A stretch of DNA of 10,882 nucleotides from Pseudomonadota bacterium (GTDB taxonomy: Bacteria; Pseudomonadota; Alphaproteobacteria; Rhizobiales; Devosiaceae). Below are positions 5,990 through 10,882 of this stretch, in pieces. The translations under genes were made by a program, and so were the position numbers. Every line of letters begins with the position of its first letter. The first letter of the stretch is position 1. Location: positions 1 to 10,882 of the forward strand of contig JAEZBF010000324.1 in the NCBI GenBank assembly GCA_023427545.1, given 5' to 3'. The notes under the pieces are model-generated. The model had not been told where the DNA came from. It saw only the letters and a list, made by a program, of their open reading frames with translations, and searched no databases.

Positions 5990-7029
5990 TCGCTCTCTCC
6001 CGGCTCCTCGAACAAACTGGCCTGCAAGCCCATGAAGCCTTGTGGCACCGCCATGCCCAGGTGCTGGAACGCCGTCGCGGTCAGCATCCGGCCGCGCGGC
6101 GTGCGCTGGATGAAACCCTGCTGGATCAGGTACGGCTCGACGATCTCCTCCAGCGCGTCCCGCGGCTCCGACAGGCCGGCGGCGATCGTCTCGATCCCCA
6201 CCGGTCCCCCGCCATAGTGCTCCGCAATGGTCTTGAGGTAGCGCCGATCAAGCATGTCGAGGCCGCGCGCATCCACGTCGAGCCGGAGCAGCGCCTTGTC
6301 GGCAATCGCGCGGGTGATCGCCTTGGCGCCGTCCACCAGCGCGAAATCCGTCACCCGGCGCAGCAGCCGGCCCGCGATGCGCGGTGTCCCGCGCGACCGC
6401 CGCGCGATTTCGAGCGCCCCGTCCGGCGCCATGCCCACCCCGAGCAGCCGCGCCCCGCGCTCGACGATCAGCACCAGCTCTTCGGGCGTATAGAAGCTGA
6501 GCCGGATCGGGATGCCGAACCGGTCGCGCAGCGGCGTCGTCAACAGTCCCGCCCGGGTGGTCGCGCCGATCAGCGTGAACTTGGCGAGGTCGATCCGCAC
6601 CGAACGGGCAGCCGGCCCCTCCCCGATGATCAGGTCGAGCTGGTAATCCTCCATCGCGGGATAGAGGATCTCCTCGATCGCCGGGTTGAGCCGGTGAATC
6701 TCGTCGATGAAGAGCACGTCCCGCTCTTCCAGATTGGTCAGCAGCGCGGCGAGATCGCCCGCCTTTGCGATCACCGGCCCCGACGTCGCGCGGAACCCCA
6801 CCCCGAGCTCCCGCGCCACGATCTGCGCTAGCGTCGTCTTGCCGAGGCCCGGAGGCCCGACGAACAGCACGTGGTCGAGTGCCGCCTTGCGCTGCTTTGC
6901 GGCCTGGATGAAAACCTCGAGGTTCGCCCGCGCCGCCGCCTGTCCGATGAACTCAGAAAAGCCGCTTGGCCGCAGCGAAACGTCGAGTGGATCGTCGCGC
7001 CCTGCAGCTGCCGACGTGAGGTCAGCCAT
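5986..7029 (-). CDS. ruvB: Holliday junction branch migration ATPase RuvB
   Basis: The protein has 347 residues from the ATG at 7029. An in-frame GTG at 7035 would add two residues, but a GAG motif 7 bases before the ATG fits it better. It is an AAA+ hexameric motor that drives branch migration with RuvA. Visible are the RuvB start AAGRDDPLDVSLRPSGF, Walker A GPPGLGKTT (58-66), Walker B LFIDEIHR (106-113), sensor 1 GATTRAG (155-161), the arginine-finger segment PLRDRFG, and the C-terminal winged-helix domain with GGGPVGIETIA and EPYLIQQGFIQRTPRGR. It overlaps the upstream membrane protein gene by 8 bases and ybgC by 4. It is separated from ruvA by a toxin-antitoxin module and that membrane protein gene. 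Confidence 0.98.
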   Translation of the reverse strand: MADLTSAAAGRDDPLDVSLRPSGFSEFIGQAAARANLEVFIQAAKQRKAALDHVLFVGPPGLGKTTLAQIVARELGVGFRATSGPVIAKAGDLAALLTNLEERDVLFIDEIHRLNPAIEEILYPAMEDYQLDLIIGEGPAARSVRIDLAKFTLIGATTRAGLLTTPLRDRFGIPIRLSFYTPEELVLIVERGARLLGVGMAPDGALEIARRSRGTPRIAGRLLRRVTDFALVDGAKAITRAIADKALLRLDVDARGLDMLDRRYLKTIAEHYGGGPVGIETIAAGLSEPRDALEEIVEPYLIQQGFIQRTPRGRMLTATAFQHLGMAVPQGFMGLQASLFEEPGESE

Positions 7030-7498
7030 CGGCACGCTCGACGAGCTTCAGGGGTGGGCAGAGAAGGAACGTCGCGACGAACGCCAACGCGGTTATCGCG
7101 AAGACCACCGTTACCCCGAAATCGCGTCCGCCAGGCAGCAGCACGGCCCCCTTCCCGCTCGCGATCGCCGGCAGGCCAGCAAGGAGCAGCAGCCCGCCGC
7201 AAACCACCACCGTCGCAACAATCACCGAGAGTATACCGAAGCCACCCCCGCGCACCCGCTGCCAGAGTGCCAGCCCGAACACTTGCAGCGCCGTCGCCAT
7301 CGCGCCCAGCACATACCCCCCGATCGCGTAGCCAAGGCCCATGAACAGGGTCACCGCGTTCCACTCGATCTCGCCCCGGCGCTCCGTCAGCAGCTCGTAA
7401 AGCATGGGTCCGAAGAAAGCCGCAAGAAACGCGGTGGGCACCACCACAAGGTGGGCCAGCCAGAACTGCAGCGTGTCGACAATCCGATATCGCGTCAC
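7022..7498 (-). CDS. Unrecognised four-helix membrane protein
   Basis: I do not recognise this family. From the GTG at 7498 it has 158 residues. Four hydrophobic helices are visible, at the segments LAHLVVVPTAFLAAFFGPML, AVTLFMGLGYAIGGYVLGAM, FGILSVIVATVVVCGGLLLL and FGVTVVFAITALAFVATFLL. A charged loop TERRGEIEW lies between the first two and a Gly-rich loop before the last. The GTG lies in a GTGA overlap with the vapC stop. An upstream GTG at 7564 would add 22 residues unlike the rest and overlap vapC by 70 bases, so I prefer 7498. No good Shine-Dalgarno is seen, so translation may depend on vapC. The 3' end overlaps ruvB by 8 bases. It is probably an inner-membrane protein of unknown role. 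The frame is supported by its hydrophobic pattern and by tight junctions on both sides. Confidence 0.75.
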   Translation of the reverse strand: MTRYRIVDTLQFWLAHLVVVPTAFLAAFFGPMLYELLTERRGEIEWNAVTLFMGLGYAIGGYVLGAMATALQVFGLALWQRVRGGGFGILSVIVATVVVCGGLLLLAGLPAIASGKGAVLLPGGRDFGVTVVFAITALAFVATFLLCPPLKLVERADG

Positions 7499-7893
7499 TT
7501 GAGCAGCGACATCCCAGGCACTCTCTTGGCGGCGTTGCGATCGAAGGTCACCGTTGCTGAACACCCGGCCTCACGGGCCAAAGCCGCGATTAGGTAATCC
7601 GCGATTCCCACGCCTTCCGCATAGCCGCGCTCGACCGCTTGGATGACTAGGTCCTCTCGTTGAACAAGGAATCCAGCGTTCTCCAGTAGCGCAGACACCG
7701 CATCCAAGATGGCACGTCGGGGAAATTCATATCTGGTCGAAAGCAGCCATGCGAACTCCACCAGGACGATCATGCTGACGAATGCGACCTCGCGCTGCGA
7801 TGCCCCAGTAAAGTATGCCAGCACCTTTTGACGCTCAGGCGAACCATCGTCTACGAACAGCCGGGCAAGGACATTGGTATCGACACCAATCAT
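7495..7893 (-). CDS. vapC: PIN-domain ribonuclease toxin, VapC family
   Basis: The protein has 132 residues with a complete PIN domain. The acidic metal-binding residues are D5 (GVDTNVLAR), E46 (VLVEFAW), D99 (GIADYLIAAL) and D118 (VTFDRNAAK). VapC toxins are Mg-dependent RNases that cut tRNA or rRNA and stop translation (family knowledge). The ATG lies in an ATGA overlap with the antitoxin stop, so toxin synthesis is coupled to the antitoxin. GC is lower than in the flanks: 57% counted by hand over 7621-7800, against 78% over 8281-8340 in ruvA. This suggests acquisition by transfer. The RNA target cannot be read from the sequence. All catalytic residues are present, so the toxin should be active. 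Confidence 0.93.
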   Translation of the reverse strand: MIGVDTNVLARLFVDDGSPERQKVLAYFTGASQREVAFVSMIVLVEFAWLLSTRYEFPRRAILDAVSALLENAGFLVQREDLVIQAVERGYAEGVGIADYLIAALAREAGCSATVTFDRNAAKRVPGMSLLK

Positions 7894-8156
7894 CCGCGAC
7901 TGATCCGGTCGTGGTCGCGTGCGACGGCCTCGCCGATGGCTTCATCCATTTCTTGTACGGTGAGCGACTTGCCGCTTGGCGGCTTACCCAGAAATCCAGC
8001 AAGGTCGATTGCCCGGCCGGTCTTCGGCCGCAGAACTGCGGTGCCGTCCCTCTCCGAGACAATCACGGTCGTCCCTTCCAGCAGCCCCAACGAGTCACGG
8101 ACCTTCTTTGGAATCGTGATTTGCCCCTTACTCGTGACTTTTGCGTAGTAGCTCAC
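7890..8156 (-). CDS. vapB: AbrB-fold antitoxin, VapB type
   Basis: The protein has 88 residues. The N-terminal SpoVT/AbrB swapped-hairpin DNA-binding domain is clear (AKVTSKGQITIPKKVRDSLG, residues 5-24, then EGTTVIVSERDGTAVLRPK). The C-terminal half (about 48-88) is an amphipathic tail with AIDLAGFLG and EMDEAIGEAVARDHDR, expected to wrap and inhibit the PIN toxin. The start is GTG at 8156, with a strong AAGGAG 6 bases upstream. The antitoxin should dimerise on the palindrome at 8163-8190 and repress its own promoter, with VapC as co-repressor (family knowledge). It overlaps vapC by four bases. Confidence 0.92.
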   Translation of the reverse strand: MSYYAKVTSKGQITIPKKVRDSLGLLEGTTVIVSERDGTAVLRPKTGRAIDLAGFLGKPPSGKSLTVQEMDEAIGEAVARDHDRISRG

Positions 8157-8162
8157 GGCAAT

Positions 8163-8190
8163 CTCCTTACGTCACCGTAAAAGTAAGGAG
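8163..8190. promoter_or_regulatory. Operator of the toxin-antitoxin module
   Basis: CTCCTTAC (8163-8170) and GTAAGGAG (8183-8190) form a perfect 8-base inverted repeat with a 12-base spacer. A smaller nested repeat TTACG-TCAC-CGTAA lies at 8167-8180. The palindrome covers the predicted -10 and transcription start and reaches into the antitoxin Shine-Dalgarno. This is the usual position for an AbrB-type antitoxin to repress its own promoter. Confidence 0.7.
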
Positions 8191-8208
8191 TAAGCCTCCG
8201 GTTGGCAA
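8180..8208 (-). promoter_or_regulatory. Promoter of the vapBC module
   Basis: On the minus strand TTGCCA (8203-8208, five of six bases of TTGACA) and TACTTT (8180-8185) are separated by exactly 17 bases. A start near 8172 would give a leader of about 16 bases with AAGGAG placed 6 bases before the GTG. The -35 begins 2 bases past the ruvA stop. The promoter would also feed the membrane protein gene, ruvB and ybgC downstream. Confidence 0.55.
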
Positions 8209-8209
8209 G

Positions 8210-8827
8210 TCAGCTGCTCAATTCCCGCAGCCCTAGCCGGATCAGCTTCTCCGTAGCGGTTCCTTCCCCTTCTCTCCCCACCACCCGCGCCACCGCCGCG
8301 CTCGCCTGCGCGCTCGAGTAGCCGAGGTTGGTGAGGGCGGAGACCGCGTCCGCCACATTCAACCGTGCAGTTCCCTCTCCGAGGGCCGCCTGCAGACCGA
8401 GGACGCCCGGCTCGGCAGCGCCAAGCGCCGGCACCTTGCCCCTGAGCTCGGTAACGATCCTCAAGGCCAGCTTGGGACCCACCCCCGAGGCTCGCCCGAT
8501 CATCGCCTTGTCCTGCAGTGCAATCGCGCTCGAGAGCTCGTTGACCGCCAGCGTCGAAAGGATCGACAGTGCAAGCCGCGCACCCACACCCTGAACCGAG
8601 GTGAGTATCCCGAACCACGCCTTCTCGGCTTCCGTCGCAAAGCCGTAGAGCCGGATCAGCTCCTCGCGAACCACCATCTCGACGTGCAGCACGGTGGCTT
8701 CACCCACCCGCGGCAGCGCCGCAATCGTCTTGCTCGAGCAGAACGCCTCGTAGACGACGCCGCCCACGTCGATATGGACGAGATCGTCCCCGATGCCGTC
8801 GACCAGCCCCTTGAGCTTGCCGATCAT
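8210..8827 (-). CDS. ruvA: Holliday junction binding protein RuvA
   Basis: The protein has 205 residues, the normal length. Domain I (1-63) is an OB fold starting MIGKLKGLVDGIGDDLVHID, with the acidic pin E55-E56 in VVREELIRLYGF. Domain II contains two helix-hairpin-helix motifs, LTSVQGVGARLALSIL (75-90) and IGRASGVGPKLALRIV (110-125). After a flexible Gly/Ala linker, domain III (about 157-203, ADAVSALTNLGYSSAQASAAV) contacts RuvB. RuvA tetramers hold the four-way junction open and load RuvB. The ATG lies in an ATGA overlap with the ruvC stop. The next gene is not ruvB but the toxin-antitoxin module, 53 bases on. Confidence 0.98.
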   Translation of the reverse strand: MIGKLKGLVDGIGDDLVHIDVGGVVYEAFCSSKTIAALPRVGEATVLHVEMVVREELIRLYGFATEAEKAWFGILTSVQGVGARLALSILSTLAVNELSSAIALQDKAMIGRASGVGPKLALRIVTELRGKVPALGAAEPGVLGLQAALGEGTARLNVADAVSALTNLGYSSAQASAAVARVVGREGEGTATEKLIRLGLRELSS

Positions 8828-9318
8828 GTGCCGGTGGCCAGCAGCCGGTGCGAACGATGGTGCGCATGGCAGATCGCGATGGCCAGCGCGTCTGCCGCGT
8901 CGGCACCGGAAAAATCCGCCGTCGGCAGCAGCGCCTTGACCATCAGCTGCACCTGCACCTTCTCGGCGTGGCCGGTGCCGACCACCGATTTCTTGACGAG
9001 GTTGGCGGCGTACTCCCCAACGGGCAGGCCGAAGGACGCCGGCGTCATCAGCGCCACCCCGCGCGCCTGTCCCAGCTGCAGCGCCGAGCGCGCACCGGCT
9101 GAAACGAAAGTCTCCTCCACGGCAGCCTCGTCCGGCTGATGCCGTGCGATCAGCTCGGACAGCCCGGAAAACAGCGCAGCCAACCGCACGGGAAGCGGCG
9201 ACGACACCGCTGGCGTGATTGTCCCGCTCGCAATGAAGCGCAAGCGGTTGCCCTCGCTCTCGATCACGCCCCAGCCGCAGCGCCGAAGCCCTGGATCGAT
9301 GCCGATGATTCGTACCAT
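8824..9318 (-). CDS. ruvC: Holliday junction resolvase RuvC
   Basis: The protein has 164 residues from the ATG at 9318. An ATG at 9327 would add MAG, but a G-run (GGGGGA) lies 8 bases before the 9318 ATG and directly abuts the 9327 one, so I prefer 9318. The RNase H-like fold carries its four acidic catalytic residues: D8 in GIDPGLRRCGWG, E68 in VEETFV, and D140 and D143 in ADAADALAIAICHAHH. The conserved block LGQARGVAL and the segment NLVKKSVVGTGHAEKVQVQ are present. RuvC dimers cut Holliday junctions made by recombination repair. The gene heads the ruv row and overlaps ruvA by four bases. Its upstream region, shared with the divergent cyclase gene, contains a LexA-like site. Confidence 0.97.
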   Translation of the reverse strand: MVRIIGIDPGLRRCGWGVIESEGNRLRFIASGTITPAVSSPLPVRLAALFSGLSELIARHQPDEAAVEETFVSAGARSALQLGQARGVALMTPASFGLPVGEYAANLVKKSVVGTGHAEKVQVQLMVKALLPTADFSGADAADALAIAICHAHHRSHRLLATGT

Positions 9319-9371
9319 GCCGGCCATCCCCCAGTGTTAGGCGAGCCGGGGGAACCTACCAAGGGGAATGT

Positions 9372-9386
9372 GAACAGAACGGAAAC
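9372..9386. promoter_or_regulatory. LexA-like site upstream of ruvC
   Basis: GAAC-N7-AAAC on the plus strand (GTTT-N7-GTTC toward ruvC) has one mismatch to the alphaproteobacterial LexA operator GAAC-N7-GAAC. It lies 54 bases upstream of the preferred ruvC start. ruv genes belong to the SOS response in many bacteria, which makes the site plausible, though it is degenerate. Confidence 0.4.
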
Positions 9387-9404
9387 ATGCGGAGCGGATC
9401 ATGG

Positions 9405-9420
9405 TTAACCAGCAGTTAAC
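9405..9420. promoter_or_regulatory. CtrA-type box between ruvC and the diguanylate cyclase
   Basis: TTAA (9405-9408), seven bases, then TTAA plus C (9416-9420) matches the full CtrA consensus TTAA-N7-TTAAC without mismatch. The first half-site is also a GGTTAACC palindrome (9403-9410). By eye TTAA occurs only about six times in this GC-rich window, and this is the only pair at N7 spacing. It ends 65 bases before the cyclase ATG and starts about 80 bases before ruvC. No convincing -10 is seen at a standard distance, so which gene it controls is open. Confidence 0.6.
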
Positions 9421-9485
9421 GCAATGCTCCGACTTCAAACTGCGCCGCTGGCCTGTAATCAATACATCCCCGCTAACCTGCCGGC

Positions 9486-10280
9486 ATGAGTGAGGATTCC
9501 AAGCCGCAGGGATGGCATCTCGACTGGTCGCGCCGGGGCTGGCTGCGCGTCTACGCCATTACCCTGTTCGGCACTCTGGCGTGCATTGCCATCGTCGTTG
9601 CCGTCGATCTCGAGACGCTGATGGCCGCCGACGGCGCTGCCCGCACCCGCGGCCTGCTCGTCGACATCCTGCTTCCAACGATCCTCGCGGCGCCTGCATT
9701 CTTCCTCTTCCTGCGCAAGATCCGCGAGCTGGCCGTCGCGGAGGAGAAGCTTCAGGCCTACGCCTCGACCGACAGTCTGACGGCGGTGCTTAATCGCGGC
9801 GCCTTCACCACTCGTGTCGACAGCTACCTGCGCAACACCCGGGCCGACGACGTCCCGATCTATGGCGCCCTGCTCGTCATCGACGCCGATCACTTTAAGC
9901 AGGTGAACGACTGCTACGGCCATGATGTGGGCGACGAGGCCTTGCGGCTGATCGCGGATGCCATCAAGGGGCTGTTGCGCGGCCCCGACATCGTCGGCCG
10001 CATGGGCGGCGAGGAGTTCGGCGTGTTCCTGCCCGGCGCCACTGCCGAGCAGGCGCAGAGCGTCGCCGAGCGCATCCGCCACGCCGTCAGCAATGTCGAG
10101 TTCCGCCCGGGCGGCGAGCGCCGCCCGCTGTCGGTCAGCGTCGGCGGCGCCATCTTTGCCGATCGCATCGGCTTCTCGCAACTCTACCGCATCGCCGACC
10201 AGCGGCTCTATGCCGCCAAGGACGCGGGCCGCAATCGCGTATCGCTCGTCCCGGCCGAGGACTACCCCGTCGCCGCCTAG
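9486..10280 (+). CDS. Membrane-anchored GGDEF diguanylate cyclase
   Basis: The protein has 264 residues and is the only plus-strand gene. Two transmembrane helices (about 20-42 and 56-76) frame a short loop of about 14 residues, too small to be a classical sensor domain. A short helical linker (77-93) leads to the GGDEF domain, starting STDSLTAVLNRGAF (94-107). DADHFKQVND (133-142) binds metal and nucleotide. The active-site loop is GGEEF (174-178). An inhibitory site R165-G-P-D168 lies exactly five residues before it. The enzyme should make cyclic-di-GMP from two GTP at the inner membrane and be feedback-inhibited. The ATG lacks a clear Shine-Dalgarno. The gene sits between ruvC and yebC, pointing against its neighbours, and its stop overlaps that of yebC. 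Confidence 0.93.
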   Translation: MSEDSKPQGWHLDWSRRGWLRVYAITLFGTLACIAIVVAVDLETLMAADGAARTRGLLVDILLPTILAAPAFFLFLRKIRELAVAEEKLQAYASTDSLTAVLNRGAFTTRVDSYLRNTRADDVPIYGALLVIDADHFKQVNDCYGHDVGDEALRLIADAIKGLLRGPDIVGRMGGEEFGVFLPGATAEQAQSVAERIRHAVSNVEFRPGGERRPLSVSVGGAIFADRIGFSQLYRIADQRLYAAKDAGRNRVSLVPAEDYPVAA

Positions 10281-10882
10281 CTCGCGAGCTTCTGGGCGTC
10301 CTCGTCGCTCATCTCGAAGTTCGAATAGACGTTCTGGACGTCCTCGTCCTCTTCAAGGATGCCGATCAGCTTCATCAGCGTTGCGCCGCGCTCGGCATCG
10401 ATCGGCACATTGTTCTGCGGTCGCCAGATCGCCTTTACCGATTCCGCTTCGCCAAGCGTCTTCTCCAGCGCCGCTGCGACGTCGGCCATGTCCTCGAAGC
10501 GGCAGTAGATCCAGTGCCCTTCCTCGTCGCTCTCGACGGCGTCGGCGCCGGCTTCGATGGCCGCTTCCATCACTGCGTCGGCATCGCCTGCCGACGCCGG
10601 GTAGGTGATCTCGCCAACGCGATCGAACATGAAGCCGACCGAGTTTGTCTCACCCAGCGCGCCGCCGTTTTTGGAGAACGTCGAGCGCACGTTCGATGCG
10701 GTGCGGTTGCGGTTGTCTGTCAGCGCCTCGACGATGATTGCAACGCCGCCGGGGCCGTAACCCTCGTAGCGGATTTCCTCGTAGTTCTCCCCTTCCGAGC
10801 CGGTCGCCTTCTTGATGGCGCGGTCGATGTTGTCCTTTGGCATCGACTGGGCACGCGCATTGGCCACCGCGAGGCGCAGCCG
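10277..10882 (-). CDS. yebC: YebC/TACO1 family protein, N-terminus beyond the right edge
   Basis: 201 residues are visible, open to the window edge (it begins RLRLAVANARAQSMPKDNID). The family is usually near 245-250 residues, so roughly 45-50 N-terminal residues are missing. A GTG at 10867 is an internal valine, not the start. Family landmarks are MPKDNIDRAIKKATG, YEGYGPGGVAIIVEALTDNR, NRTASNVRSTFSKNGG and the acidic C-terminus LEEDEDVQNVYSNFEMSDED. YebC proteins were long annotated as transcriptional regulators. More recent work assigns them to ribosome function, helping translation through proline-rich stretches. The gene precedes ruvC in many proteobacteria; here the cyclase gene lies between. 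Confidence 0.96.
   Translation of the reverse strand, partial: RLRLAVANARAQSMPKDNIDRAIKKATGSEGENYEEIRYEGYGPGGVAIIVEALTDNRNRTASNVRSTFSKNGGALGETNSVGFMFDRVGEITYPASAGDADAVMEAAIEAGADAVESDEEGHWIYCRFEDMADVAAALEKTLGEAESVKAIWRPQNNVPIDAERGATLMKLIGILEEDEDVQNVYSNFEMSDEDAQKLAS

Larger units (their letters stand above)
7499..8221. repeat. Nine-base inverted repeats bounding the toxin-antitoxin module
   Basis: TTGAGCAGC at 7499-7507 (last codons of vapC) recurs as its reverse complement GCTGCTCAA at 8213-8221 (last codons of ruvA). The two copies bracket vapB, vapC and their promoter. They could mark the ends of an inserted segment, but both lie in coding sequence and a 9-base match may be chance. Confidence 0.25.

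Noticed and set aside
5584..6831. A 415-codon plus-strand frame opposite ybgC and ruvB
   Set aside because: It is a shadow of conserved ruvB and ybgC codons. The composition is dominated by Arg, Ala, Pro and His and no motif is seen.
1..10882. tRNA, rRNA, CRISPR array, insertion sequence or prophage genes
   Set aside because: No cloverleaf, repeat-spacer pattern, transposase or integrase motif was seen on either strand.

Overview
The window looks like a chromosomal housekeeping region of a high-GC alphaproteobacterium, probably Hyphomicrobiales (Rhizobiales). A Devosia-like genus is my guess from the protein sequences, and I cannot prove it. The evidence is the gene order yebC / ruvC-ruvA-ruvB / ybgC-tolQ-tolR-tolA-tolB / pal-cpoB, which is widespread in proteobacteria, together with a rhizobial-type MTA/SAH nucleosidase and a textbook CtrA-type box. 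Every gene except one is on the minus strand, so the region reads from right to left.

Right end (9328-10882): a partial yebC (translation/regulatory factor) and a plus-strand membrane-anchored GGDEF diguanylate cyclase converge tail to tail, with their stop codons overlapping in a single CTAG. The cyclase and ruvC diverge from a 158-base intergenic region. That region holds a perfect TTAA-N7-TTAAC (CtrA-like) site and a one-mismatch LexA-like site.

Middle (5564-9318): ruvC and ruvA overlap by ATGA. The row is then interrupted by a compact type II toxin-antitoxin module (AbrB-fold antitoxin and PIN-domain VapC toxin). The module has lower GC, its own promoter and a palindromic operator. It is followed by an unrecognised four-helix membrane protein, ruvB and ybgC. 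Almost all junctions from the antitoxin to ybgC are ATGA/GTGA-type or short overlaps, so ruvB and ybgC sit downstream of the toxin-antitoxin promoter. RuvA, RuvB and RuvC together process Holliday junctions.

Left part (1-5563): after a 148-base gap with three phased CAAAT repeats comes the Tol-Pal cluster, tolQ-tolR-tolA-tolB. An MTA/SAH nucleosidase gene lies between tolB and pal. Pal ends at a strong rho-independent terminator, and cpoB (partial, running off the left edge) appears to be a separate unit. TolQRA form the inner-membrane motor, TolB is periplasmic, Pal is the outer-membrane lipoprotein, and CpoB links the system to envelope synthesis at division. Most of the window is ordinary conserved biology. 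The unusual parts are the toxin-antitoxin insertion in the ruv row, the regulatory sites upstream of the cyclase, the twin-arginine-like TolB signal and the nucleosidase inside the tol-pal row.
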